Assembly (NCBI RefSeq): GCF_020520425.1
Contig: NC_079491.1
Coordinates: 20,389,449-20,453,448, forward strand
Direction of reading: 5' to 3'
Origin: Spinacia oleracea
Taxonomy: Eukaryota; Streptophyta; Magnoliopsida; Caryophyllales; Amaranthaceae
Length of the DNA: 64,000 bases
Shown: in pieces, positions 31,728-44,869 of the stretch
Position numbering within the stretch: the first letter of the stretch is position 1
Layout of the letters: the number at the start of each line of letters is the position of its first letter
The notes under the pieces: generated by a model
The model's database searches: none
Seen by the model: only the letters and a program-made list of their open reading frames with translations
Told to the model about the DNA's origin: nothing
Made by a program: the position numbers and the translations under genes

Positions 31728-34700
31728 TCATCTCGAGTCAACTGAATCTACTAACCGAGATCTTCGCCTGCGCTTCCCATCAGGAGTAGGAGTGCACACC
31801 AGTCCATTCTTCTGCAGCTTCATAGAATATTTACAGTTTGGTTGCGCTAAAATAGATGTTGATTGAGATCCAGATGATGGTGAGGCAGCACTAGAGGGTT
31901 GTCTGCTCAAATGGTCAATCTCACCTTTGTTGCAGGCCCGCTTGATTGGAGTTTTTTGCCTCTTCTTCGTAAACTGAAATTGCATTTTCTTTGGCCCCTT
32001 ACCATGGCTAAGAAGTCTAACATGAAATGGATTCACCGCTGTGTAGCAGAAAGAATCGCTTGTTGAAGTGCTTCTTTCCAGGTCTACTTTTCTGTCATTT
32101 ACCTAGAAAATCAAGCAATCATTTCTCATTCAACGAATATGACACTACAAACAGTACAAGAAAATCAGCAAACCGCAGCCAGAAATCTTACCAGCTGTAG
32201 AAGTGCAGAAAAAGTCCGCGCAATTTCATGCTTCTCTTGTCCTGTTACCACATCTGCAAAGGACACGGCACTTCCATCTTCACCTAGTGATAGTTTGTCC
32301 AAAACTGCCTCGCCATACTCATGTATGTCAAATGGTGGGCGTGAATCCTGAAGCAAAAAAGGATTTTAGATTTCTAAGGAAACAGCGGCATATTCACTTT
32401 TAAATAGGTTAGAGCAATATTAGACTGAAATTTGGTTTGAAGGGATTACTTCCTCTTCCAAGTCATGTTCGGTTCTCTGCTTCCATGATGACACACGCGC
32501 AGCCAACTCAGTCTGTGTTTCATTTTCAGCTATGCTAGCAAGAAGGGAATCCTGGGGGGAAAAAATCATGATGTCACTTATAGGCATTAGATCAGGATAA
32601 AAAGGGATTACAACAAGCTTATCTATGTGTTCAACATTTTACTTGATTTTGGTCATTTATCTTTAGTGTGAAACCATGGATGGTGCTAAATTCTCCAGAA
32701 GTTCGTATTTGAGGCAAAGACCTTTACAGCCAACCCTATTTAGCTTAAAGTCCCCACTCATTGCGCATACAAATAGTTGATCACTTGATCTTTATGTTCA
32801 GTAAACATATCTCATAAATTAGAAAAATGGACCTAAGCTCATGAATACTAGTGCTGTATCATTTTATAAACTGTTTAATAAGGGTATCAAAAAAAAATTC
32901 AGGAATTAAATACTATCTTTCCTTAAACACAACTCATACAGCCTCACAAATGCCATAAGCCCCATAGAGAAGATTCATAACCAATGAAATTGTCTTTTGA
33001 CTCACAAATGCTACTAAGCCTTAGAAATGGCCCAGCAGTTGGGCACGGCCTAGCAAAAGATCTGAAGTGGGGGCCATAGGTCATGCTGGGGCCAGGGTTT
33101 TGGAAAATGATATGGCATCAATCAAAAAAACACGAGTGTCACAAAAAGGGCAATGACAATATTAGTTTTTTTTTTGAGGGAGACAATATTAGTTTTTAGT
33201 TTGCTTAGAAATACCTTCCTATTAATTACAGAATACAGAGTAGGTCATTAAAAATACTTCCAACTTTTCAATAACATATCAACATTAATATTAACACAAA
33301 GTTACAAAAAAAAAACTTAATAATCAAATCTAAAAGGTTTCATTTTAGTGACATGTAAATTAAGTATATAAAAAAAACAAGAATATAACTACACTACAGG
33401 ATCAAATGATTTCTTTTAAAAAGATTTTGAAACAACACAATGCTTTAAAAAAGAACATCAGCTAGCACAAACCCAGCCAATTAGGCGTGAGGGTCATGTT
33501 GTGCCAGAGCCAATATTTGGCCCGACTTCGCTAGGCATTGTAAGAAGCCACTTGGATGTGGCTGGCCAAGGCCAAAGCAGATGAGTAGGCAGGCCAGCAC
33601 ATCACATCCTATTGACATCAGCTAGCACCAATCCAGCCAATTAGGCGTGGGGGTTATGTTGTGCCAGAGGAACGATTTGGCCTGACTTCGAAAGGCATGG
33701 CAAGAAGGCACTTGGCTGTGCCTGGCCAAGGCTGAGGCATAGGAGTAGGCTGGACAGCACATCACAACCCATTGACATCCCTACTAAGCCCACAAAACAA
33801 GGAACGCATACATCTACTTACGTACGAAAGACAGAAAGCTTAGTGAAACTTTTTTTGTATTTGGTCCAGGTCAACCTCTCAACAATAAAAGTTAGCAAAT
33901 AGCAATTGCTTCTGACACATAATAACAGATATATCATGAACAAATGCGAGGAAAGAGCTGTTCATGTTAAAAGTTCATGTGATAAAATTAGTAGTCCCAA
34001 CTTACAGCCATTCACAGATCTGGCTTGGGTGCCCTTTTATGTGACATCATACATCAACTCCCTCCTACCGTACGAGCACACACCTCACAGTGGAACTAAG
34101 GATATTTCCCCCCGCCCCTCCCTTCTCCAACACAAGTCTCTTGCGACATCTCTAGTACCTTGTTATTCTTCTTCCACTCCATTGCCACCCACATTTTCCA
34201 TCAAAGGCTCAGTTCCTTTAAAAATTACTTTCAGAAGTGACCATACAGTTACTTATCCCACTTTCACAAGGTCCACAGATGTCGGAACATATGCAACTTT
34301 ATTTCAAAACAGCCAAAACTAATAAAGATATTACTTCCTAAAGCCTCATAAATAAATAAAACAGAATGACCAAGGTGCACAAACAAATATAGGCCCACAA
34401 ACTGATTGATCATCATAGGCCCAATCATACCAGGTGAGTGCGGCATAGATCTTCCAGACTAGGCTGAGAACCTGGATCCTCATTTGGATCAGCATCGGTA
34501 GCATTATAGTGATCAGCAATATCATCAAGCTGCATCCATGGACAAGCTAATAAGCAGAGGCAATCGTCTATAGTTTCACAAGCAAGATAAAAGTGTGCAA
34601 TCCATTAGGGTTCTCTCTCTCCCTACATCATAACAACCAGTGTATAAAAAGGCGCGCCTTAGGCTCTGAGGCGCAAGGCGATTGGAGCCAGCGCCTTTTA

Positions 34701-37700
34701 TTGTCTAGGCGAGGCGATTTCGATGAGGCGCACCTAAGGCGCAAAAGGGCGCACCAAGGCGCACTTTGAGGCGCAAAAAAGGCGCACCTACCAAGGCACA
34801 CACCATTTTTTCACTTTTGTTTTTTTACTTTTTATTAGGGCGCCTCACTTCAATGAGGCGCACCGAGGCTCGCCTAAGGCGCTGGGAACCCCAAATCGCC
34901 TTGTTGCGCCTTGAGCCTTTTTATACATTGATAACAACAATGAGAAGTTATAATATCATGTAAAAGCTTTCTCTTACCTCATTTGGCTCAAAATTAACTC
35001 CTTCATCCATGCAATTGACATTTGGCATGTCAAAATCCGGCTGATCAAAATCATGGATCCCATCATCCGATAAATCTTCTGCTTCACCAGACTCAGGAGG
35101 GGGAAAAGTATCTTGATTAAGAAGCCCGTCAACAAGGGTTTGGCGCAGCTGCATTTAAATTAAATAAAATTCATGCAAGCCTAAAGATGCAAAATAAAAT
35201 CCCATACATTACACATAAAACAGACCTTTTCATACAATGGAATCGGTTGTGATTCTTCTTGTTTTTTACAAGCACCAGAGTGCAACTCCCATATCGCTGT
35301 GAGTTCTGGACTAACTGTTCCATGCAGCTTGGCTAGGGGAAACTGAGAACGTAAATTGGCATTCTTCATCATCCCTGGCCTCTTGGATGCTTTAACTGCT
35401 TGATATTAAGCAAAAGGCAAATTAAAAACAATATGAATGATAATACCATGATAAGAGCATGCAACAAAAAACATTATATAACCTTTTTTGAATGGCTTCA
35501 CTTTCAAGTTTCCGGGTTCATGGGGATTCAAAGTCTTCCAACAATCATCATCATCACCATCCGAATCGTCAAAATCTTCATGATGTGGATTGTTATCATC
35601 TGATTCAAATCCACAGTTTCCATGATCAGGAATACCATTATTCGAAGGACCAGGCTCAAAATCATCAATTGGATTTTTGCTAGCACCACCAAGAGGCGAA
35701 GCAAACCCAAAATTATCTAACCCTTTCTTTACAGATGACTTGCGGGCTGTCCCTCCGTTATGTCTGGATGGAGACAGGAAACTTTTGTGAGCTTTCGAGA
35801 TCAATGAACTTCCTCTGTGACTACTATGCTGTCTGTCACCAGAATTATAATCCTTCAGAAACTTATCTACTGCTACTGCATCACATGGGTCTAAGAGGAT
35901 AAAATCACAATAGAGATTGTTGGTGGCCAACTGCAACCACATAAAATAACAAAAGTCGTTAGATTAAAATTAAAGAATTTTGGCATCCTCTAAATAGTGC
36001 ATAAGAAATAGTGCTACCAGGTATGATTCCAGTTCACCGCCATCATCAGTGGAATCTAAGCAATCACCTTCAAGTACAACTAGGTTAGCAGGCGGCTTTA
36101 CGAAATGATCCAAAAAAGTGCCTTTGCTGGTCACATTATCCAGGCAATTTTTCGCATCCACTGCCAGGGAATCAGGAATTAGCCAAACAATAAAACCTGA
36201 CAAATAACAAGCAATAGGTAGCAAAAACGACTGAATACCAGGAATATCATCTGAGATCCAAAACTGATCATCCTCGTCACGAACTGCATGAGATGAACTT
36301 GCTTCAGGCTGGACTGACGTGCTTTCCACATTATCTTGCGATCTGTATACGATATAAAAGTCAATGGCACCCTTAAAAAAATTTACTCAACCAGTCTGTG
36401 GGGTATCTCAACCTTTAGGGACAAGAGAGGGGGGGGAAACTATAAAATAACATGACCTAAGTACCGTGCAGGGAAAGCTTAAGACAAAACCTGCCCAAGA
36501 CCACATAGACTGGGTCATGATCATAATTATACAAACTTCTATAAAGTACTACAATCTCTAATGAAATACGAGTAATATTGATCAATAAGACCAACTATCT
36601 ACCTATGTTGCAAGTTCCCATCATTTTACTGTTATAGTAGTTCCTAAAACAATGTTTGTATTCTTCTTGGGAAAGTCATACCGGACTACTCGTACAGTTT
36701 TCATCTCACAAGTTCAACATTTTACTACTATAGTGATTTAAAAACCTCACATGCACCACTTCTTGAGCAAATCATACCAAATTACTCATAAGTGGTTCAT
36801 ATAATGTAAAAGCGACTTTAAACTCCTCCACACTTTCCTCCAATGCCAATGCATGCCAACCCAGAATAAAGTTCATGAGCTTTTATTTCTTTACTAACAA
36901 ACTCTATGCAGTTACTATAAGATAAAATTAGCAACAATTGTACACTCTTTTTCACATCTAAACAAATAATTCGCAGTCTTTTAGACATGATCATAAAACA
37001 AGTTCCAAAGAAATATGTATGAGAAAAGGAGCTATTCATGGGCATGTATGAAGGAATACCCTCTTAATCTCATTAGCTTAATAATCAAAACAACACCATT
37101 GTGGCAAGTTTGCTATATAACTTTGAAATTATACCAGCTTCACTGATATCTCAAATAAACCGACATGATTGATTCTCAAAGCCTCAAGCATGAGCTTTCA
37201 AGAGGCATAATACTATATTAGTAAATTCACCTCGATGCGTCAAACACATTGCTACAGTACATAACTACATACAATCAACTATTGATATACAGTCCATTCC
37301 CTAGTAAAGTGTTAGTTGTATGTGCGATCTAGAAAATCGATATTAATTTTTAAAAGACTTAACGCAAGGAATCCATTTTTTGAACCAACGTAAATTTCAA
37401 CATGACATCTTACCTAGTAAAATCAAACCTTGCCGTGGGGATAGTAAGGTACTAAACCATGTAGTGCCAATTAAAATAAAATAAAGAAGAAGAAAATGAA
37501 GGATGTAATATTGTAATCGAATAGGAACACGTATCAAGAAAGGTTTATCAACATTAGAAGCATCATCTCCAGATTTTCCACTTAGAAAATATCTAACTGA
37601 TGAGATGATGAGGTCCTAATAACACTCTGTTCGCTTACACTAACGCATTTTGTTTACTTATTCTTCATAATTCTCATCCCAAAATTAAGAAAACACCCAT

Positions 37701-38869
37701 TCTCAAAAATGCAAAAAAAGCTAAATTATGATCACGAATTCACGATAGAATAATTTCAGTTTGCAATTTCCATTGATCACCCACAAGATCACCATTTCAG
37801 ATGTTTATTCAGACCTACACAAGTCACAATTTCACTTACCTAGTAATTCGAACACGCCATTATTATTTAAAGTCCAACACTAGACCACTATTCGTAATCA
37901 GCAACTACATTGATACTCTCTCCGTCTGGAACACAGCTTCACATCATGCCAATCCCTCGTAACAAGGGGTTCACTATGATTCACTAAAATATTCCTGTAC
38001 ATTAGGTATCCCTTTCCCATCGTCTCTCCCCCACTTCATATAAACAGGGTCTTGACTCTCGCTTGGGAATCTAACCATAATCTATTTTAGTTTAGCAACT
38101 ACAATTCTTTCTTCACATCCTTAAAAGGCACACATGACGGTTAAAGTGTTATGTCCAAAAGGTAGTTTCTTGTTTCCACCGGCTTGCCACCATTGTTACC
38201 AGATGATCCTTTTATGTTTTCAGGGAGCGATGCATAGTTAAAGAACCAAAAATGATGGCATCCAAATATGCTACTCCATATAGAACATTATAGTGTAAAT
38301 AAAGAAAGGAGAACACACTTCAGTAAACTGCAATCCCATTACCATACCATACCCATTCGAAAAGTTATTTTTTTACTGGTCTAAATCAAAATTCAATCTT
38401 TAAATTATGAGGACAAAACGTGTAATATGAAAATCAAACAAAGGAAGATGGGTGCATCCAAAAACAAACCTTGTTTGAGATATAAACTCCAAAGCGTGCA
38501 ATACCAAGTTGTAAAGGTACTCAACCTTTCGACTGTAGACTTGTATTGAACCTTGAAGCAGCAAAGCAGCTACAGTTCACAGACACAAAACGGCAAACAT
38601 GTTTAATTCAAAACACCCAGAAAAAAAAAATGAAACCATTAAAACTTCAGAAAGCAAAGAACTTTCAAACCTTCAGCAAAATTCACAGAGAAACGGGCAT
38701 CGTCAGGTCCAGAAATTTCACCCGAACAAATCTTCAAAAGATAATCTTCAAGGTTTTTCGCAAGATCGACGCCCCAATTCGACTCAAGATCTCTATGCGC
38801 TTGAACAGTGTGAATGACGTTACTATTTCCGGCAACTCCAGCACGAGGGTATTGACTCTCGCTTTCCAT
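31728..38869 (-). CDS. CAP-H2: Condensin-2 complex subunit H2 (kleisin-beta, CAP-H2)
   Basis: Kleisin subunit of condensin II, which closes the SMC2-SMC4 ring and compacts chromosomes. Eleven minus-strand exons join in phase: 38869-38671, 38569-38470, 36342-36239, 36160-36018, 35930-35483, 35395-35226, 35148-34978, 34529-34431, 32551-32450, 32347-32192 and 32102-31728, giving 688 aa, about the length of plant homologues. N-terminal kleisin helix: NRD-like [42 protein letters not shown]. Middle: acidic Asp-rich linker ([12 protein letters not shown]), then a second conserved block ([11 protein letters not shown]). C-terminal winged-helix part: [37 protein letters not shown], followed by a basic tail (DGKRRRRSR). 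Intron 2 is 2.1 kb and intron 8 is 1.9 kb. No frame damage seen. An E2F-type site lies about 375 bp upstream of the start. Confidence 0.95.
33456..33775. repeat. Two 160-bp tandem units in CAP-H2 intron 8
   Basis: 33456-33615 and 33616-33775 begin CATCAGCTAGCAC and share CCAGCCAATTAGGCGTG and AGCACATCACA. They differ at a number of positions, so the duplication is not recent. Confidence 0.85.
34638..34930. mobile_element. hAT-type MITE (GGCGC-rich) in CAP-H2 intron 7
   Basis: Ends CAGTGTATAAAAAGGCG and CCTTTTTATACATTG are inverted repeats, flanked by a perfect 8-bp duplication ATAACAAC at 34630-34637 and 34931-34938. The 293-bp interior is filled with GAGGCGC/AAGGCGCACC words. It makes up about two thirds of the 448-bp intron. 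Confidence 0.85.
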
Positions 38870-39418
38870 TTTTCTGCTAAGAGAATCGCATTCTCCATTA
38901 TTGTGAAAACATCACTGAATACTGTGCCGAAAACCCCAGAAAAAGAGTTGAATTTGGGGGATTTTGACTGGGGGAAGAACCCTAGAAATTAAATTAGGGT
39001 TTTAGGGTTTGGTAATTTTCGTAGTAAGTAGTTGTTGTTTCATCCAATTGAACGTCACCAAGTGAGTGTAGAAGGAAATTGAGATGGGAAATTGGGGGTT
39101 TCTTGGTTCTTGTAAAACTGGTTGCGGATTGTGCTGCAAAGTGGGAGTTGTGAGTGAGCGAGTGAGTGAGTGAGAGAGTGAAAGAGGAGAGAGAAAGCCA
39201 GAAAGGGGTTCAAATATTTGGCCAAATATTTTGATGACCATTTTTCCCGCCTGCTCCTGTAAACTGAAGTCGAAGGAAGTTGTTTGGTAAGGCCCGTTCT
39301 TTCCTTTTTTTTCTTTTTTTTTTTTTTTTTTTTTTGCTTAGCTGCAGTTTCAGGATATATTTTACAATTCATTTCGAGTATTCAGTTCAGTTCAATTTAG
39401 TAATTTAACTTATTATTA
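38870..39418. promoter_or_regulatory. Upstream region of CAP-H2
   Basis: Contains the E2F-type site, a GAGT/GAGA-rich run at 39150-39190 that probably lies in the 5' untranslated region, and a long T run at 39303-39335. No gene on the + strand is supported. Confidence 0.5.
39243..39250. promoter_or_regulatory. E2F binding site
   Basis: TTTCCCGC, an exact E2F consensus, about 375 bp upstream of the CAP-H2 start codon. E2F drives S-phase and mitosis genes, so the position fits a cell-cycle gene. A single 8-mer could also occur by chance. Confidence 0.55.
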
Positions 39419-39500
39419 TCTATAATATACTAAAAGAGAAGAAATCAATGTGGCGATGACAAATGTCACTCTATGATTTGCCTCTCTTTTAGTATAAATA
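39419..39500 (+). mobile_element. Helitron 5' end, + orientation
   Basis: A|TCTATAATATACTAAAAGAG at 39418-39438 followed by a hairpin (AAAGAGAAGAAATCA ... TGATTTGCCTCTCTTTT). The same hairpin recurs at about 43350-43410, 43571-43630 and 45090-45155. It could be the 5' end of a + strand Helitron whose 3' end is at 46591, now interrupted by later insertions, or a lone end. Confidence 0.45.
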
Positions 39501-39902
39501 ATTAAACTTCAAAAAAAAAAATTATAACATCACATATTTATAGTCTTATTCTCAAGCAAATATTGTACAGATTCCAAATAAAATTGAAAAATATTTGTGT
39601 ATGAGAATAAAATAAGGTAAAATATGCAGCCCGGTTATTTTGTGTCATATTCTTCAAAAAAAAAAATCTTTGTGAAGTATTGGTTTCGTAAAGGATAGCT
39701 AAAAAGGAAAATTATCCTGCCAAATTAATGCAAACCGTAAATCTACTAACTTTTGGCCAAAATTTGAAAGTTCTATTTAAAAATAATCATGAGTTGATAT
39801 ACAATCATATATTATTTTTATTGTATTGGATTTATTTCTATATAGATTGGCATGAAGTAGAAATACTTAAGGAGTTTGTTGGGATAAAGGTTACTTTGGA
39901 GT

Positions 39903-40464
39903 TAGGGATGGCAACGGGTAGGATCTGGACCGGATCTTCTAGGATCCAGATCCGTTTTTTAGGCAAAGATCCAGATCCTACCCGGATCCGTTGGGTAATG
40001 AAATTGAGGATCCAGATCCAGATCCGACGGATCCTATGGATCCGGGTCTAAAACGGATCCAAAACGAATCCTAACTTATTTTTTCATCAAACGACTCTAA
40101 TTTTCATTTTAACCTTAAAACATAGTTTAATAAAACTTCAATAACAACGCTATTTGTCCATACAAGCGTTCACTAAAGTCAAATTTAACAAATCTAACAT
40201 AAATAATATTAAAAGTTCAACAAACTTCAAAAGTATTACAATTCTTAAGTCTTTATTTTTATATTTTAATTTTTTTAATATAAAAACGGGTAAACGGATC
40301 CGGATCCGGGTAATGACTTAGGATCCGATCCAGATCCGTTTTTAAAACCAAGGATCCAGATCCTACCCGGATCCGTCGGGGCCAAAAATTGAGGATCCAG
40401 ATCCGCTGAAAACAGATCTGGATCCACGGATCCGGGTCGGGTCCATTACCCACTGCCATCCCTA
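39903..40464. mobile_element. hAT-type MITE with perfect 8-bp target duplication
   Basis: TAGGGATGGCAACGGGTA at the left end and TACCCACTGCCATCCCTA at the right. TTTGGAGT lies at 39895-39902 and again at 40465-40472. 562 bp, no coding capacity, both ends crowded with GGATCCAGATCC-like words. Confidence 0.92.
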
Positions 40465-40754
40465 TTTGGAGTAAATGAGTGGATCGTTTAAAAGTAAAAA
40501 AAATATTCATTTTTTAATCAACACGTGGAAAGCACGCGTGGGTCAACGCCGAAAAATCGGAGTCAACCGTCGAAAAATGGAAAAAGGTCCAATCTCACAA
40601 CACAAAATTAATTTTAGGTCTCATCTCACAGTAATTTTTTTACAAGGTCCTTTGTCACAATTTTTAGACTTTAAATGGTCCTTTCTGACAAAAATATTAT
40701 TTATTTTTTGCAACACAACTTAATTTAATATATTAAAACTTAATGTGTGTTATG

Positions 40755-41017
40755 CTACCTCCGTTACAAACTGGTCGATCTTTATATTTTTTGTTTTAGT
40801 CCGCTTCATAATGTTCTTTATATTGTGTTGTATTCTATTTTTGGACATGAAATTTTAACATTTATAAATTTTCACTCACTTTCTCTTATTTTATCTGTTT
40901 TACACTTCCCCACTTACTTTATTACATTCACCCACCTATTTATACACGCACTCTTCCTTCTTTTTCTTAATATTAGTGCAAATAGTAACCGTAAAGAATA
41001 TCATGAAACGGAGATAG
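40755..41017. mobile_element. Stowaway-like MITE
   Basis: CTACCTCCGTTACAAACTGG / CATGAAACGGAGATAG inverted ends; the left TA is mutated (TG). Reading frames inside are repeat sequence. Confidence 0.65.
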
Positions 41018-42550
41018 TATATATATATATAGATCGAGGATTGCAATATAAATTTTATATAAAAATTTCGTAAAAATAACATTTTGATATGTAAATTGTA
41101 CATCACACCTAGACGGGTGTGAATTATAACCTATACTTCGTATAGATTATCAAAACTCACAAATATAAATACTTTAACTTTTGTTATAATAATAAACTAG
41201 TATAATACCCGTGCGATGCACGATTTATAATCTAAATATAAATTTGTATGAAATCTGGTAGATAATTATCATCAAAATAAAGTTTATAGATATTCTCCAA
41301 ATAAAAAATAATTAATGATGGATAAATTTGTTATTGCTCATTCAATGTCTTATTTATTAAAAAAAATTAAACAAATAAGGGTACATATATAAAATTATTT
41401 TAATTCTCATTCACCACTTGTGTCAAACATAAGGTTATCTCACCTGCCCTTCACTTAGATATTAATACCCACTTAATACTCGAACAGTCGCCCCGTCAAC
41501 CTCATGATCGGATCACTTAACACATATCTAGACCATTTACTTTATTGAGTTAGAGATGACTTTGAGACGGGGCAGTGTCTTCACCCGCACCCGCCTACAA
41601 TTCTCATCTTCATCCCCTCCATCTACGATATAGGAACGATACCCACCCCTCCCAACCCCCATCTCAAGAGGTACAAAATAAAATCCATCCCCTGTTCATC
41701 GCCCCCCTTCACATGTATCAACACCCACCCCTAGACTCGACTTTTTTTTGGTAAGAGAGTTTTGAATTTTAAAACTCTATTATATAGAGCCTTTGAAAGT
41801 TCGTTTGTCTGATTAAAGTTATTGAGTAAATAAACAAAAAATTATAATATGTAAGTTAATAGTACATTTTTTTTATATATTCATTATCAATCAGATGAAT
41901 TAAGGATTAGCAACGCGGGCAGGTCCAATCTAAAATCCATCATCGCCCCTTCACCTGCGGTGGATACATTTTTTAACCCCATCACCCAATAAACTTTCCT
42001 TCATCGCCGCCCACTTGGGGCGGATGCACAGAGAGGTCTCCCCCCCCCCCCCAATGACAATCTGACATCCCTCTATTCGATAAATAATCCAATTTTCTTT
42101 TCAACTAGATTTTAAATATATTGACGTAAGTTTATTACGAAGTATCAAACTGATTGTATTAGCTATAATATTGAAAAAATATATTTAAAAGTGACATACA
42201 TAATTAGGATTGGGTGAGTGTTGTCAAATCCGATCAATTCAAACTCACCCCATCACCAAGGTGGGTACATGTTATCCTTATACCCATCCACCAAAAATAT
42301 ATTTTTGTTAGTCAATATTAGTCATTCATCTACGTTTAACTTTGTCGTCAGACTAATATAAAATTCAAGGAATCCTAAATGACTTATAACCTTTCAACCA
42401 TGTCAAAAATTCCTTTGTTAACTTGTTTTTTTTTTTAAAATCTCCCTTCCCGCTGTCTACCCTCTTTCTTCTATTAAAGCTTCAACTCATAGTCTCACAC
42501 CACAATCCCAATACCCCCATCACCATACTCTCCTCTATCTCCTCCCATAA

Positions 42551-44095
42551 CTATCCTTCTCTTTCCTTCTCAATTAAACCTGCAAGTACTATAGTTTTTT
42601 TTTTTTTTTTTTTTTTTTGTAGTTCCAATTGAAAAGTGAAAATACCATCTTAATCAAAAATAAAAAAGTCCAGGAAATTCCAACATACATCAAGTTTTAA
42701 AAAAAAATTGACAGTAGGATAAATAACAAAATAATATTTTTTGCGAAAAATATACTCTATTATCAGATTGAAGTTGCACCTTCCTTCTAATTAAGTAGAA
42801 AACTACCACTTCAAACGTCCCATTCGCAATTCCTGCAACATCTATTAAACTACTCATTATTCATTTCCAGTAAAATTGCAATTGTAAAATGGTTCTTTAG
42901 CAATCTATTGGTATCTGATTCCCAACATTGATAGTAAACTACTTCGTACTTCGTAATAAGTGACAATAAATAAACTAACTTGAGTTACTTTAATGGCATC
43001 TAGGTTATTGTTGCTTTTTTAGATGAATCAGTTTATATATTTTATTTTATTTTTTACTAATTAAAAAGAGACAAATAAACAAATAACACATGACAACTTT
43101 TTTTACATGTCTAATAGGTTGTTTCCGATTTTGACACATTAAAAGCGAATTACCCCTAAAGTTTGTATTATTAAAAAATAACTCATGGTTGGGATTAATA
43201 AAAGAAGACATATCAAAGTTGGGATTATTACGGTCGATTTCTCCAATAATAAGCGATCAAAGGAACGTTCGAACATATATGTACTCAGTATATGACACAA
43301 TTTCTAAACGAACCTTGATAATACTTACAATTAATTATTATTTATGGTATAAGAGAGGCAAATCAGAGAGCAATGTTTGTCATCTCTACATCATTTGCCA
43401 CTTTTTTTTAGTATAGTAAGGAGTATATAGATTTAAATTAAGAAATTTATTGACATGGGTAAATAAGTAATTCGTAGTATAATCGATTATTACCATAAGT
43501 AATTAGAATATTTTAGGTAAAATATATATAAATTATATAAATTATTTTTATCATAGGTTAGTTACCAATATTTTAAAAGAGACAAATTAGAGCGATATTT
43601 GTCAGCTCCACATCATTTTGCCTCTCTTTTAATATAGCAATTCTTATACAAATGTTTGTAAAAAGTCGACTAAAATATAAGCCAATTGTTTAGACTAAAA
43701 TATTTGGAGGAGCTTTTTTAGGTAGAGAGGACTACGTGTTAGTCATGTTTTCTTGTTTACTACTTCTTCCATTTTTTTTTTTTGGATAAACCACTTTTAT
43801 TTTCACGTTTGTTAGTAAATAATTTCAACTATTAATATCTTTAATTATCAATTAGTAATCTTTCATTATCTTTCCTTCTATCCTTCTCTTTCCTTTTCCC
43901 AAAACTATCCTTCTCTTTCCTTCTCCATTATACCTGCAAGTACTATAGTAGTAATTTATTTATTTAATTTTTTTTTTGTTTGTAGTTCCAATTGAAAAGT
44001 GAAAATACCATCTTAATCAAAAATAAAAAAGTCCAGGAAATTCCAACATACATCAAGTTAAAAAAAAAGTTTGAAAGTAGGATAAATAACAAAAT
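42551..44095. repeat. Pair of ~185-bp direct repeats (42551-42732 and 43904-44095)
   Basis: Both start CTATCCTTCTCTTTCCTTCT and share CCTGCAAGTACTATAG, TTCCAATTGAAAAGTG and AGTCCAGGAAATTCC. They lie about 1.35 kb apart within the Helitron and differ mainly in the length of a T run. Confidence 0.85.
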
Positions 44096-44563
44096 TGAAT
44101 ACATAATTTTTATTATGTAAGTATTTACTAACAAAAATTAGTAAAATTTATTAAAAAAAAATGATAGTATTATGTAAGTATTTAGACAAATCCAACAAAA
44201 TGCTAAGGAATACATGACTATGTTCATCATAAAGTATTAATAATCACCAAAAAACAGAAAAAGTAGAGGTATGTGTGAATATAATAGCCAGTGTAAAAAT
44301 CAAATAGTTGCATCTAAAAAATTTAGGAATTACGTAGTAAAGTAGTATATAGATTAGATTATTACACAAGTTTTGCTCATAATTAAAGAAGTTACATATT
44401 TTTTTAAAGTAGTAAAATATTACTATCAATTACGGTGATAATTATTGAATTTAGTTGTTAAATATACTATGTAAGGAGTACAAAATAGTACAATCAATGA
44501 CGGTTATAATTATCTCATTTAGTTGCTAAATATACTACGTATAAAATAGTAAAATCAATGCCA

Positions 44564-44869
44564 TTTTATAATGATCGCATTTAGCTGTTAAAATGTTATA
44601 GAGTACGTACTATTGTAATTTTTTATACACTCTTATTCATACTTGATTGATTTTATAATTTATTTGTGTTCGAATTATATATGTACGAAATACAAATAAG
44701 TAGGCTACTCTTGAATTTTTATAATGATCGCATTTAGCTGTTAAAATGTTATAGAGTGTGTACTATTGTAATTTTTTATACACTCTTATTCATACTTGAT
44801 TGGTTTTCTAATTTATTTGTATTCAAAATATGCAAGTACGAAATACAAATAAGTAGACTACAATAATCC
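44564..44869. repeat. Two 153-bp tandem units
   Basis: 44564-44716 and 44717-44869 share TTTTATAATGATCGCATTTA and ACACTCTTATTCATACTTGA and differ at a few positions. Located inside the Helitron. Confidence 0.85.

Noticed and set aside
33456-33775. Tandem units considered as satellite DNA
   Set aside because: Only two diverged copies, intronic; a local duplication is enough.
35406-35683. Histidine-rich + strand open frame (HHHHPN)
   Set aside because: Antisense of the Asp-rich linker of CAP-H2 exon 5.
40259-40510. 83-codon minus-strand frame rich in DPD repeats
   Set aside because: Product of the GATCC words of the hAT MITE.
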